Positions 34,538 through 43,600 of a stretch of 64,000 nucleotides of DNA are shown here, piece after piece. Location: contig NZ_CP130630.1 of NCBI RefSeq assembly GCF_030551255.1, positions 2,709,501-2,773,500 of the forward strand. The letters are read 5' to 3'. Within the stretch, counting starts at the first letter, position 1; every line of letters begins with the position of its first letter. The stretch comes from Streptomyces sp. NL15-2K. GTDB taxonomy: Bacteria > Actinomycetota > Actinomycetes > Streptomycetales > Streptomycetaceae. The position numbers and the translations under genes are program-made. The notes beneath the pieces were generated by a model. It did no database searches and had not been told where the DNA came from. It saw only the letters and a list, made by a program, of their open reading frames with translations.

Positions 34538-35523
34538 AGGCTGCCGTCATCGAGTCCGTGGGCAGGGCCGTCGTCGCCGAGGTCCCGGACCCGACGCCAG
34601 GACCGCGCGAGGTCGTCGTCGAGGTGGCAGCCTGCGGCCTGTGCGGGACGGATCTGCACATCCTGCAGGGCGAGTTCGCCCCGAAGCTGCCGATCGTGCC
34701 CGGCCACGAGTTCGCGGGCGAGGTGGTCGGCGTCGGCACCCAGGTCACGGAGCTGTCGGTGGGCGACCGGGTCGCGGTGGACCCGTCGCTGTACTGCTAC
34801 GAGTGCCGCTACTGCCGTACGGGCCACAACAACCTCTGCGAACGCTGGGCGGCGATCGGCGTCAGCACGGCGGGCGGCGCGGCGCAGTACGCCGTGGCCC
34901 CGGTCGCGAACTGCGTGAAGCTGCCGGAGCACGTCCGCACGCAGGACGCGGCGCTGGTGGAACCGCTGTCCTGCGCGGTACGCGGCTACGACGTGCTGCG
35001 GTCACGCCTGGGCGCGCACGTCCTGATCTACGGCTCCGGGACGATGGGCCTGATGATGCTGGAGCTGGCCAAGCGGACGGGGGCGGCGAGCGTGGACGTG
35101 GTGGACGTCAACCCCTCCCGCCTGGAGACGGCCCACAGGCTGGGCGTCTCGGCCACGGCGGCGAACGCGGACGAGCTGGACCGCCCGCAGGGCTGGGACG
35201 TCGTGGTCGACGCGACGGGCAACGCGGCGGCGATCCAGGACGGGCTGGAGCGGGTGGCGAAGGCGGGCACGTTCCTGCAGTTCGGAGTCGCCGACTACGC
35301 GACCCGGGTCACGATCGACCCCTACCGCATCTACAACCAGGAGATCACCATCACGGGCTCCATGGCGGTCCTGCACAGCTTCGAGCGAGCGGCGGAACTG
35401 TTCGCGAACGGCGTCCTCGACCCCGGGGTCTTCATCAGCGACCGCATCCCGCTGGAGCGGTACCCGGAGGCGCTGGAGCAGTTCGCGGCGGGGGTGGGCC
35501 GGAAGATCGTGGTGGTGCCGTAA
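34534..35523 (+). CDS. Zinc-dependent medium-chain polyol dehydrogenase
   Basis: 329 residues. Catalytic zinc region CGLCGTDLHIL and GHEFAGEVVG, structural zinc Cys cluster YCYECRYCRTGHNNLC, and Rossmann motif IYGSGTMGLMML. Family and operon suggest oxidation of sorbitol, arabitol or a related polyol imported by the transporter encoded upstream. No terminator hairpin as strong as others follows, but a hairpin repeat tract begins 108 bp downstream. Confidence 0.82.
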   Translation: MKAAVIESVGRAVVAEVPDPTPGPREVVVEVAACGLCGTDLHILQGEFAPKLPIVPGHEFAGEVVGVGTQVTELSVGDRVAVDPSLYCYECRYCRTGHNNLCERWAAIGVSTAGGAAQYAVAPVANCVKLPEHVRTQDAALVEPLSCAVRGYDVLRSRLGAHVLIYGSGTMGLMMLELAKRTGAASVDVVDVNPSRLETAHRLGVSATAANADELDRPQGWDVVVDATGNAAAIQDGLERVAKAGTFLQFGVADYATRVTIDPYRIYNQEITITGSMAVLHSFERAAELFANGVLDPGVFISDRIPLERYPEALEQFAAGVGRKIVVVP

Positions 35524-35630
35524 GGGGTGGCGCCCCGCCAGGTGGCCCCGCCAGGTGACACTCGCCCCGGGTGGTCCACCTCTCGAGGTACCGAGTCGGG
35601 TGGTGGGTGGGCATAGGCCCGGGGGTCCAG

Positions 35631-35700
35631 GGGGCGGAGCCCCCTGGCGGGGTCGAAGGGGCGGAGCCCCCTGGCGGGGTCGAAGGGGCGGAGCCCCTGG
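35631..35700. repeat. Three tandem 27-bp hairpin repeats
   Basis: Three copies of a unit containing GGGGCGGAGCCCC are followed by CTGGCGGGGTCGAAG, the last one shortened. Each copy is a small GC hairpin. The tract lies between the dehydrogenase stop and a small gene and could act as a terminator. Nothing else is seen in 35524-35774. Confidence 0.75.
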
Positions 35701-35774
35701 TGATGGGACGGGTAGGGGCGGCGGGGGCGAAAAACCCCTGGGCCCCCCATCACCAACCCTCTACGATCCCCGAC

Positions 35775-35996
35775 ATGCCCCGCCCCCAGGGATTCTCATA
35801 CGTCGAGCGGCCCGACGGCACCGTGACGATCACGCACCACGGCCGCCCCGCCGGAACCCTCCGCGGCCCCCGAGCCACCCAGTTCCTCACGGAGGTGGAA
35901 TCCGGCGACCCACAGCTCGTCATGGCCCGCTGGACCGGAAACTACAAGCGCGGCAACGAACGCACCGCCCGCACCCACCCCCGCAACAGCCACTGA
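35775..35996 (+). CDS. Small conserved hypothetical protein (73 aa)
   Basis: It starts MPRPQGFSYVERPDGTVTI, with a basic C-terminal half (ARWTGNYKRGNERTART). No membrane segment or known motif. I recognise this type of short basic protein as widespread in streptomycetes but know of no function. ATG 35775 is favoured over longer in-frame starts that run into the repeat tract. Confidence 0.65.
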   Translation: MPRPQGFSYVERPDGTVTITHHGRPAGTLRGPRATQFLTEVESGDPQLVMARWTGNYKRGNERTARTHPRNSH

Positions 35997-36062
35997 CCGG
36001 AACCGACCCGATTGGCCGTCGGGTAAGGGAACGGTAAAACGCCCTCGCTCGTTCAACCGGGC

Positions 36063-37295
36063 ATGACAGCTATGACCCCCGGCTCGAACATCCCTCTCCC
36101 CGCCGCCCGCGTGACGGTGGACGTCACCGCCCCCGTGCGGCTCGACGTATCGGGCCTGCTGCTCACCGCCGACGGCAAGGTGCGCTCCGACGACGACTTC
36201 ATCTTCTACAACCAGCCCGCCGGCCCCGGCGTGACGTACCGCTCGGGCGGCGGCACGTCCCCCGACGCGATCACGGTGGACACCTCCGCCGTCCCCCCGG
36301 GCATCGAGAAGATCGTGGTCACCGCGAGCCCCGACGCCGCGGGCCAGACGTTCCAGGGCATCGAACCCACGGCCACCATCCGCAACGCGGACGACAACAG
36401 CGTCCTGGCCACCTTCACGCCCCCGCAGCTCGGCACCGAGACGGCCCTGGTGATCGTGGAGGTCTACCTCCGCAACGGCGCCTGGAAGGCCCGCGCGGTC
36501 GGTCAGGGCTACGCCAACGGCCTCGCGGGCATCGCCACCGACTTCGGCGTCTCCGTCGAGGAGCCGGCCCCCGCCGCCCCGGCGCAGCCGGTCGCCGCTC
36601 CCCCGCCCACCCTGCAGACCCCGGTGGCCCCGCCGGCCCCGCCGATGGACCCCCGTGTCGCGGCGCCCCCGGCACCCGCCGCTCCCGCGGCCCCGCCCGC
36701 CCCCGCGCCCGGCACCGGGAAGATCAACCTCGACAAGGGCCGGGTCAGCCTCCAGAAGAACCAGACCGTCTCCCTGGTCAAGGGCGGCCGCCCGCTGCTC
36801 TCCCAGGTCAAGATGGGCCTCGGCTGGGAGCCGGCGTTCCGCGGCAAGGACATCGACCTGGACGCCTCGGTCATCGCCTACGGCCCGCAGCGCAACCACA
36901 TCGACAGCTGCTACTTCGGCAAGCTGTCCATCGTGAACGGCGCGATCAAGCACTCCGGCGACAACCTCACCGGCGAGGGCGGCGGCGACGACGAGGTGAT
37001 CGTGGTCGACCTCGGTCGCCTCCCGCAGGACGTCACCGGCCTGGTCTTCACCGTCAACTCCTTCTCCGGCCAGAAGTTCACCGAGGTCGCCAAGGCCTAC
37101 TGCCGCCTCCTGGACGCCGCGACCGGCGAGGAGCTCGTCCGCTTCGACCTCACCAACGCCGAGGCGCAGACGGGCGTGATGATGGCCAAGTTGATCAAGC
37201 AGTTCTCCGGTGAGTGGGAGATGACGGCGATGGGCGACTTCGTGAAGTCGCGCACCGTGCGGGGGATGGTGAAGCCGGCCGCCCAGGCGCTGTAA
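36063..37295 (+). CDS. Double TerD-domain protein with Pro/Ala linker
   Basis: 410 residues. An N-terminal TerD-like domain (about 15-165; DDDFIFYNQP) is joined by a Pro/Ala-rich linker (about 168-220) to a C-terminal TerD domain (GLGWEPAFRGKDIDLDASV, SGDNLTGEGGGDDEVIVVDL). The Asp clusters are the Ca2+-binding sites of TerD proteins, which are linked with tellurite and general stress responses. It is intracellular. ATG at 36072 is an alternative start. Confidence 0.82.
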   Translation: MTAMTPGSNIPLPAARVTVDVTAPVRLDVSGLLLTADGKVRSDDDFIFYNQPAGPGVTYRSGGGTSPDAITVDTSAVPPGIEKIVVTASPDAAGQTFQGIEPTATIRNADDNSVLATFTPPQLGTETALVIVEVYLRNGAWKARAVGQGYANGLAGIATDFGVSVEEPAPAAPAQPVAAPPPTLQTPVAPPAPPMDPRVAAPPAPAAPAAPPAPAPGTGKINLDKGRVSLQKNQTVSLVKGGRPLLSQVKMGLGWEPAFRGKDIDLDASVIAYGPQRNHIDSCYFGKLSIVNGAIKHSGDNLTGEGGGDDEVIVVDLGRLPQDVTGLVFTVNSFSGQKFTEVAKAYCRLLDAATGEELVRFDLTNAEAQTGVMMAKLIKQFSGEWEMTAMGDFVKSRTVRGMVKPAAQAL

Positions 37296-37322
37296 CCAGA
37301 GCTCCAGCCCTCAAGAAAAGCA

Positions 37323-38219
37323 CTACTGGGCCGGCTGCTGGACGTGCACCCTGCCGAGGAAGTCCCGCACCAGGGCGACGACCTCCTCCAGGTGGGTCTC
37401 CAGCAGCCAGTGGCCGCCGTCGAGCAGGTGCAGTTCGGCGTCCGGAAGGTCGCGCAGGTAGGCGCGTGCGGCACCCTCGGGCATATAGCCGTCCTGAGGC
37501 CCCCAGGCGATCAGTGTCTCAGGGCGATGCTCCCGCAGGTACCGCTGGTACTTCGGGAACCAGTCGAGGTTCTCCCGCAGGCCCTCCATCAGCCCGACCA
37601 TGATCTCGCGGCGCCGCGGGGAGGCCAGCAGCGGCCAGGACAGCTTCCACAGGTCGGGGCTGATCCGATCGACGAGCCGCTCGTCGATCTCGCCGACGAA
37701 CTCGTCGCGCAGCCCCTCCTCGGTCACGGCCTCCAGCAGCCGTGCCCGCCCGTCGGGCGTCGGATGGTCCCAGTACTCCTTGAGCGGCTTGTACTTCGGG
37801 CCGAGCTCGTCCTCGTAGATGTCCCCGTTCTGGATGACGAGGGCCGCGACCCGCTCCGGTGCGCGCATCGCCAGCCGCAGCCCGATCTGGGAGCCGTAGT
37901 CGTGCAGGTAGAGGGCATACCGCCGGAGCGTCAGCGCGTCGGTGAACCGCTCCAGGAAGTCGGCGTACCCGTCGAAGGTGTACGAGAAGTCGGCCGGGTC
38001 GGGGGTGTCGCTGTAGCCGAAGCCGGGGAAGTCGGGCGCGACGAGCCGCCACCGGTCGGCGAGAGCCGGCATGAGGGCGCGGAACTGGAACGAGGAGGAC
38101 GGATAGCCGTGCGGGAGCAGGACGACGGGGGCGTCCGGGGGGCCGGCCTCACGGTAGAAGACGCGGATTCCGTCGATGTCCGTGTACCGGTGTGCCGTCC
38201 TGCGGGCGGGGTTGACGAT
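37323..38219 (-). CDS. Alpha/beta hydrolase, epoxide-hydrolase/dehalogenase type, non-canonical start
   Basis: About 298 residues. Motifs: LLPHGYPSSSFQFR (oxyanion loop), LYLHDYGSQIG with nucleophile Asp as in epoxide hydrolases and dehalogenases, and DGGHWLLETH with the catalytic His. The coding match begins just after AGGAGG (228-233 of 38k), but the codon eight bases beyond it is ATC (38219), followed by GTC. No ATG, GTG or TTG lies near in frame; the nearest upstream is GTG 38369. It either uses a rare start or has lost its start codon. Confidence 0.65.
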   Translation of the reverse strand: MVNPARRTAHRYTDIDGIRVFYREAGPPDAPVVLLPHGYPSSSFQFRALMPALADRWRLVAPDFPGFGYSDTPDPADFSYTFDGYADFLERFTDALTLRRYALYLHDYGSQIGLRLAMRAPERVAALVIQNGDIYEDELGPKYKPLKEYWDHPTPDGRARLLEAVTEEGLRDEFVGEIDERLVDRISPDLWKLSWPLLASPRRREIMVGLMEGLRENLDWFPKYQRYLREHRPETLIAWGPQDGYMPEGAARAYLRDLPDAELHLLDGGHWLLETHLEEVVALVRDFLGRVHVQQPAQ

Positions 38220-38407
38220 CGTTCTCGCCTCCTGTGCTGGTCGGACACGGGAGGAGGCGGGGTACCCGCCGAGGCCCTGACGAAACCGGAGGGGCCGGCG
38301 CCGGGCCCGCGGTCGGGATCCTCGCCGATGCGGACCACGAGAGCCCGGGCACCACGAGAGCCCGGGCACACGGACGACAGGCCCGCCGGGCGACAATCCC
38401 TCAAGGC

Positions 38408-38974
38408 CTAAGGCCGCAACCCCTCCGTGAGCAACGCCAGGTACCGGCGGATGCGCGTCCCCTCCCCGTCCGCCAGCTCCGACGCCGTCGCCACCCCGTG
38501 GGCCAGGCGCAGGACGTCGATCGGGTCGACGTCCCGCCGTAGCGTCCCCTCCCGCTGTGCCGCCCCGACCAGCCGCGCCGCCGCGTTCTTGACGCAGTCG
38601 CCGCAGGCGGTGACCACGGCCGGGCTGCCGTCCGTGACGGCGGACCCGAGCAGGGTCTTCAGCCCGCGGACCTGGATCATGCCGGCGCTGAGTTCGTTCA
38701 GCCACTCCACGAGCGCCTCGCCTGGCGGCAGTCGCGCGGCGATGTCGTCGGCCCGTGCCGCGAGCGCCTCGATCCGGTCGAGGTACGCCGCCTCCAGCAG
38801 CGCCTGCCGCGTCGGGAAGTGCCGGTAGAGCGTGCCGGAGCCGACCCCCGCCCGCTTGGCGATGTCGTCGAGGGACGCGTTCTCCCCGTGCTCGGCGAAC
38901 GCCTCGGCCGCCACCTCCAGCAACCGCTCGTGGTTGCGACGGGCGTCCGCCCGCATGGGCCTGACCTGCGCCAT
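38408..38974 (-). CDS. TetR-family regulator
   Basis: 188 residues. N-terminal helix-turn-helix (ASLDDIAKRAGVGSGTLYRH, about 32-51) and a C-terminal ligand domain containing a Cys pair (ACGDCVKNAA). It is upstream of and on the same strand as the hydrolase gene, 188 bp away, and may control it. Confidence 0.82.
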   Translation of the reverse strand: MAQVRPMRADARRNHERLLEVAAEAFAEHGENASLDDIAKRAGVGSGTLYRHFPTRQALLEAAYLDRIEALAARADDIAARLPPGEALVEWLNELSAGMIQVRGLKTLLGSAVTDGSPAVVTACGDCVKNAAARLVGAAQREGTLRRDVDPIDVLRLAHGVATASELADGEGTRIRRYLALLTEGLRP

Positions 38975-39060
38975 CCAGATACTCCTCGCGGACCGGGGAC
39001 CCTCTCCGAATCCTACAGCGCATCAAAAGGGCCCATACCGGCCCGCATCGGCCTGTGTGA

Positions 39061-39945
39061 TCACATCTTGGTCGCCCCTGCCGCGAGGTCTCGCAGGAAG
39101 TGCCGCGCGCCGATCAGGAAGACGACGATCAACGGGATGACGCTCATCAGGGCGCCTGCCATCACGAGGGCGTAGTCGGAGTTGTACAGGGTGTTGAGGT
39201 TCGCCAGGGCGACCTGGAGGGTGACCTTGTCCGGGTTGATCATGACGACCAGCGGCCAGATGTAGTCGTTCCAGAGGCCGATGAACGTGAAGATGCCGAG
39301 GAAGGCGAGGGCAGGCCGGAACAGCGGCAACGCCACCGTCCAGTACAGCCGGAAGAAGCCGGCGCCGTCGATCCGCCCGGCGTCCAGCAGTTCGTCGGGC
39401 AGCGAGTTCTGGGCGTACTGACGCATCCAGAAGATGCCGAAGGCGTTGGCCGCGCTGGGAATGATCAGTGCCTTCAGCGAACCGGCCCAGCCGAACTCGG
39501 CCATGGTGACGAACTGCGGCACCAGCGACAGTTGCGCGGGAATCATGTACGTGACCAGGAGCATGCCGAACAGGTACCTCTTGCCCGGGAACTCGTACTT
39601 GGCGAAGGCGAACGCGGCCAGCGAGTCGAAGAACAGCACCAGCGCGGTCCCGAGCACGGCCACGACGATGGTGTTGAACAGGGAGCCGAAGAAGTCGATG
39701 GTGTCGAGCACCCGCCGCATGTTGTCAAGGAGATGCGGGCCCGGCACGAGCTTGGGCGGGTAGCGGAAGATGTCCTCGGTGGTGCCGGAGGCCATCACCA
39801 CCAGCCAGTAGAACGGGAACAGCGAGACCAGCACGCCCAGGAGCAGCGCCACCCGGACGCAGATCCGGGTGAGCCTGCTGCCGGAGCCGATGGCGAGGCC
39901 CGCGCTGCCGGTCGTCCTGTTGCCGGTCGTCCTGTCAGCGGCCAT
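39061..39945 (-). CDS. CUT1 permease (MalG type)
   Basis: 294 residues, six membrane segments, loop LDAGRIDGAGFFRLYWTVAL in the EAA position. It overlaps the upstream permease by 11 nt and is the last gene of the LacI-linked transport operon. Confidence 0.83.
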   Translation of the reverse strand: MAADRTTGNRTTGSAGLAIGSGSRLTRICVRVALLLGVLVSLFPFYWLVVMASGTTEDIFRYPPKLVPGPHLLDNMRRVLDTIDFFGSLFNTIVVAVLGTALVLFFDSLAAFAFAKYEFPGKRYLFGMLLVTYMIPAQLSLVPQFVTMAEFGWAGSLKALIIPSAANAFGIFWMRQYAQNSLPDELLDAGRIDGAGFFRLYWTVALPLFRPALAFLGIFTFIGLWNDYIWPLVVMINPDKVTLQVALANLNTLYNSDYALVMAGALMSVIPLIVVFLIGARHFLRDLAAGATKM

Positions 39946-40957
39946 TGCGGGCCCCCTTGCGTCGCAGCAGACCGGCGATGCCGGGTCGGCGGTCGTCGCG
40001 GTCGGACCCGGAGACCAGCCGCCAGTTGATGATCGTGAAGATCGCGATGATCGCGAAGAGGAGCCAGCCCATCGCGGCCCCGTAGCCGAACTGGTGCTCC
40101 TTGAAGGCCTTCTGCCACAGGTAGAGCACGATGGTCATCCCTTCCTGACCCGGTCCGCCCGTGGTTCCGACGTCGGTCGACTGGAAGAGCACCTGGGACT
40201 CGGTGAAGATCTGCAGGCCGTTGATGGTGGAGGTGATGGCGGCGAAGAGGATCACCGGGCGCAGCTGCGGCACGATGACCCGGAAGAGGGTCTGCCAGCT
40301 GTTCGCGCCGTCGACGCGGGCGGCCTCGAAGTGCTCGGTGGGGATGGCCTGGAGGCCCGCGAGGAAGATCAGGGCGTTGTAGCCGATCCACCGCCAGATG
40401 ATCATGATGGAGACGGACGACTTGATGCCCCACTCGGAGGACAGCCAGCCGATGCCGTCCAGACCGACGGCCCTGAGCACCGAGTTGGCCAGGCCCGCCT
40501 GCGCGAAGACCGAGCCGAAGACGATGGTCATGGCGACCATCGAGGTGACGTTGGGGATGAAGTACGCGACCCGGTAAGCGCCGGTGAACCGGACCTGCGA
40601 GTGCAGCAGGAACGCGAGCACCAGGGCGAGGAAGAGCATCGGCACCGTGGACAGGAACCAGATCTCGAAGGTGTTGAGCACCGAGTGCCAGAACACGGAG
40701 TCCTGGAGCAGCCAGCCGTACTGCTTGAGGCCGACGAAGCGCATGTCGCCGATGCCGTCCCAGTCCTGGAAGGACAGGTAGAGGGAGTAGAGCACCGGGA
40801 AGGTGCCGAAGACGGCGAACAGCACGTAGAACGGGGAGATCGCGAGGAGGGGTGGGATATGGCGTCTGCGTCCGCCCGGGGCGGTGGACGGGGTACGGCG
40901 GGCAGGGCGCCGCTTGTCGGCGGTCGGCGCGCCCGCCGGGTCGAGAACCGTGGCCAT
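39935..40957 (-). CDS. CUT1 permease (MalF type)
   Basis: 340 residues. A long basic N-terminus is followed by six membrane segments, and the EAA loop is FEAARVDGANSWQTLFRVIV. Its start lies one base after the stop of the binding-protein gene. The substrate is an unknown sugar or oligosaccharide. Confidence 0.85.
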   Translation of the reverse strand: MATVLDPAGAPTADKRRPARRTPSTAPGGRRRHIPPLLAISPFYVLFAVFGTFPVLYSLYLSFQDWDGIGDMRFVGLKQYGWLLQDSVFWHSVLNTFEIWFLSTVPMLFLALVLAFLLHSQVRFTGAYRVAYFIPNVTSMVAMTIVFGSVFAQAGLANSVLRAVGLDGIGWLSSEWGIKSSVSIMIIWRWIGYNALIFLAGLQAIPTEHFEAARVDGANSWQTLFRVIVPQLRPVILFAAITSTINGLQIFTESQVLFQSTDVGTTGGPGQEGMTIVLYLWQKAFKEHQFGYGAAMGWLLFAIIAIFTIINWRLVSGSDRDDRRPGIAGLLRRKGARNGR

Positions 40958-40958
40958 G

Positions 40959-42266
40959 TCAGCTCACCCCCAGCCGGGACAGCGTGGTCTCGGCGGTGTT
41001 CACCGCGTCCCGCCAGGCCCTGTCGGGGTTCTTGCCGAGCATTTCCACGTTGGTCAGCTCCTGGAAGAACGGGGTGTTGGCGGTCTCCTCGTAGGGGCTG
41101 AAGTAGACGACCGGGGCCTTCTGGGCGGCCGGGCCGAAGACATCGATGGGCTGCTGACCGCCGAAGAAGGGGTCGGACGTGTGCATCGCGGGGTCGGCGT
41201 AGGCGGCCGGAGTGGTGGGGAACAGGGCCATCTCCTGGTAGCTCTTGAGCTGGTTCGCCGGGCTGAGCAGCCACTTCAGGAAGGCGAAGGCCGCCTCCGG
41301 GTCCCGGCAGTAGCGGGTCAGGGTCATGTACGAGCCGCCGTAGTTGGCCGGGCCGTCCGGCATGGTGGTCAGCCGCCAGGACCCGGAGGTCTTCGGCGCG
41401 GAGTCCTTCAAGGCGTTGATGGCCCACACCGCCGTCGTCATCGTGGTGACCCGGCTTCCGCTCATGGCCGCGTTGTAGTCGGACGTCCCGTCCGTGATCC
41501 TGGCGCTGAGCCGCTGCCGGAGGATCTCCACGGAGATGTCCCAGGCGCGTCGGACGTGGCGCCGGCCGCCGATGAAGCGGTTGTCCGCGTCCACGAACTG
41601 CTGGGGGCTCTGGAGCAGGACCTGCTGGAAGACGTTGCCGATGTTGCTCACCAGGTACGGCTTGCCGGGCCCCTTCGCGCGCAGTGTCCGCCCGGCGGCG
41701 ATGAACTTCTCCCAGGTGGGGATCGCCTCGGCGACGTCCTGCGGTTCGTAGGCCAGTCCGGCCTTCCGGAAGAGGTCCCTGCGGTAGTAGAGCGCGGTGG
41801 GGCCGGCGTCGAGGGGGAAGCCGATCATCCGGCCCGACGGAGTGAAGCAGCTCTTCCACTTCCAGTCGAGGTACCTGCCGCGGACCGATTCCGCGCCGAG
41901 CTCCCTGAGGTCCAGGAACTCGTTCTCGTCGGGGAAGAAGGTGGCGAGGTTGTCGGAGTTCGCGACCGTGATGTCCGGCACGTAGGCGCGGGCGGCGAGG
42001 CTGGTGCGCACCTTGGAGTCGATGTCGCCGTCGGGGATCTGCGAGCCCCGCACCTTCGTCCCCGGCACACCGGGAACGCCACGCTTGGCGGTGGCGAGCA
42101 GCTTGTCGCTCAGCGCGCCCTTCCAGTACCAGAGACTGAGGTGGTCGGTGCCCGCGGAGGCCGAGCCGCTGGGGGCGCCGCATCCCGACAGGCCCACGAG
42201 CGCGGCGCCCGCACCCCCCAGGGAGGCCCCCAGAAACCGTCTGCGGGACATCGTTCGGTGTTCCAT
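40959..42266 (-). CDS. Sugar-binding lipoprotein with Tat signal (CUT1)
   Basis: 435 residues. SRRRFLGASLGGAGAALVGL ends in a lipobox SGC, a twin-arginine lipoprotein signal, so the binding protein is probably exported folded. Solute-binding fold of family 1 (LWYWKGALSDK, FPLDAGPTALYYRRDLF). First gene of the operon under the LacI-type operator. ATG 42251 (MSRRRFLG) is an alternative start. Confidence 0.82.
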   Translation of the reverse strand: MEHRTMSRRRFLGASLGGAGAALVGLSGCGAPSGSASAGTDHLSLWYWKGALSDKLLATAKRGVPGVPGTKVRGSQIPDGDIDSKVRTSLAARAYVPDITVANSDNLATFFPDENEFLDLRELGAESVRGRYLDWKWKSCFTPSGRMIGFPLDAGPTALYYRRDLFRKAGLAYEPQDVAEAIPTWEKFIAAGRTLRAKGPGKPYLVSNIGNVFQQVLLQSPQQFVDADNRFIGGRRHVRRAWDISVEILRQRLSARITDGTSDYNAAMSGSRVTTMTTAVWAINALKDSAPKTSGSWRLTTMPDGPANYGGSYMTLTRYCRDPEAAFAFLKWLLSPANQLKSYQEMALFPTTPAAYADPAMHTSDPFFGGQQPIDVFGPAAQKAPVVYFSPYEETANTPFFQELTNVEMLGKNPDRAWRDAVNTAETTLSRLGVS

Positions 42267-42405
42267 GGGCGCGCACTCACTTTCCGGGCACGGCTCGGCC
42301 GGGGCAGGGCGTCGGCGCGTGCCCGTTCATGGGGGGGGAGGTTGGACAACGATGTCGGCCAGTGGTCCCGGGCTCGGGCCGACAGCGTCTTTGGGGGTCC
42401 GTGAG

Positions 42406-42419
42406 CGTTCACGTGAACG
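42406..42419. promoter_or_regulatory. LacI-family operator (perfect 14-bp palindrome)
   Basis: CGTTCACGTGAACG is a perfect palindrome with a central CG, the LacI-family pattern. It lies just downstream of the -10 element of the transport promoter, where binding would block initiation. The LacI-family gene is adjacent. Confidence 0.72.
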
Positions 42420-42428
42420 TTGCCGTCG

Positions 42429-42458
42429 AGTATCGGGGCGGCCGAAAACCAGTGTCAA
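42429..42458 (-). promoter_or_regulatory. Promoter of the CUT1 operon
   Basis: On the minus strand TTGACA (42458-42453) is followed after 18 nt by GATACT (42434-42429), a good housekeeping promoter for streptomycetes. The operator follows at the expected start site, leaving a leader of about 150 nt to the ATG. Confidence 0.65.
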
Positions 42459-42487
42459 GGGACGTACATCGGCAATGTACTGACACT
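42451..42487. terminator. Nested inverted repeat between LacI stop and CUT1 promoter
   Basis: AGTGTCA (42451-42457) pairs with 42481-42487, and inside it GTACAT (42464-42469) pairs with 42475-42480. The structure lies 21 bp beyond the LacI-family gene stop and overlaps the -35 of the next promoter. It may be a weak terminator or a second regulatory site. Confidence 0.4.
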
Positions 42488-42508
42488 TCCTCAGCGGTGC
42501 CGGCGAGG

Positions 42509-43561
42509 TCAGGCCGAGGCCCGCACCACCAGCTCCGGGATCACCCACGCGTCCGCGCCGCTCAGCGGCTCCTCGCCCGCGCGCAGCCGGGCCACCTGCT
42601 CGACGGCCAGCCGACCCAGCTGCCGTTTGTCAAGGTGCAGAGTGGTCAGGGCGGGCTCCACCAGCTCGCCCAGCGAGAGTCCGTCGAAGCCCATGACCGC
42701 GAGATCGTCGGGCACCCTCCGGCCACGGCGCCGGGCGGCGCGTATCGCACCTACCGCGATCAGGTCGTTGAAGCCGAACACCGCCGTCATCTCGGGCCGG
42801 GCGTCCAGGAGTCGCTCCATGCCCGCCTCGCCGCCCGCGACGCTGTGCTCGGGGCACCACACGATCCAGCCGTCGTCGACAGGCAGACCGTGCCGCCGGG
42901 CCTCGGCCAGGAAGGCCTCCCGCCGAGGACCGATGGATGCCGGCCGGTCCCCGTCCAGCATGCCGATCCTGCGGTGCCCGGCGCGAACCAGATGGGCGAT
43001 GCCCTGCTCCAGACCGGCGGCGGCGTCGATGCCCACGGCCGCGAACCGGGTCTGCTGCGGGCCGCGCTCCAACAGCACCAGCGGTACGCCACCGAGGTGC
43101 CGGGCGAGGACGTCGTCCTCGTTCTTGAAGTAGCCCACGACCGCGTCCGCCTGATGGGACAGCACATCGAGCGCCTCCCGCTCCCGGACGTCGTCGGTGC
43201 GGGAGTCCCACACCACCACCTGCCACCCACGCTGCTCGGCGGCCTCCAGCACACCGGCGGCCACCTCGGGGAAGAACGGGTTCATCAGATCCGGGATCAC
43301 CAGTCCGGCCGTCACCGCCCCCTTGCGGACGAGGCCCCGCGCGAACCGGCTCGGCCGGTAGTCCAGCAGGCGGGCCACCTCGAGCACGCGCTCCTTCGTG
43401 GCCGGATCGATCTCGCCCTTGTCGTTGACCGCCCGGGAGACCGTCTGGCGCGACACTCCCGCCAACCGGGCGACGTCGTGAATGGTGGCCCGGCGGCGGG
43501 GGCCGTCAGGCAGGTCGATACGCGGCTCCCGCCGCTGGTCGTCGGCCCACACGCTGTGCAC
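42509..43561 (-). CDS. LacI-family transcriptional regulator
   Basis: 350 residues. Helix-turn-helix ATIHDVARLAGVSRQTVSRA (about 25-44), hinge ending FARGLVRKGAVT, then a periplasmic-binding-like sensor domain (GLVIPDLMNPFFPEV, VFGFNDLIAVGAIRAA). It most likely represses the transport genes next to it through the palindrome at 42406-42419 and responds to their sugar. The N-terminal 20 residues may be over-extended. Confidence 0.85.
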   Translation of the reverse strand: MHSVWADDQRREPRIDLPDGPRRRATIHDVARLAGVSRQTVSRAVNDKGEIDPATKERVLEVARLLDYRPSRFARGLVRKGAVTAGLVIPDLMNPFFPEVAAGVLEAAEQRGWQVVVWDSRTDDVREREALDVLSHQADAVVGYFKNEDDVLARHLGGVPLVLLERGPQQTRFAAVGIDAAAGLEQGIAHLVRAGHRRIGMLDGDRPASIGPRREAFLAEARRHGLPVDDGWIVWCPEHSVAGGEAGMERLLDARPEMTAVFGFNDLIAVGAIRAARRRGRRVPDDLAVMGFDGLSLGELVEPALTTLHLDKRQLGRLAVEQVARLRAGEEPLSGADAWVIPELVVRASA

Positions 43562-43600
43562 TGTATCCGGCCACGCGGCAGGGTACGCCGGACAGGCCCA

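Noticed and set aside
37323..39026. 567-residue reading frame covering the hydrolase and a TetR region
   Set aside because: Only the last ~298 codons match a protein family. The upstream part overlaps the TetR gene on the same strand in another frame and has no homology features.
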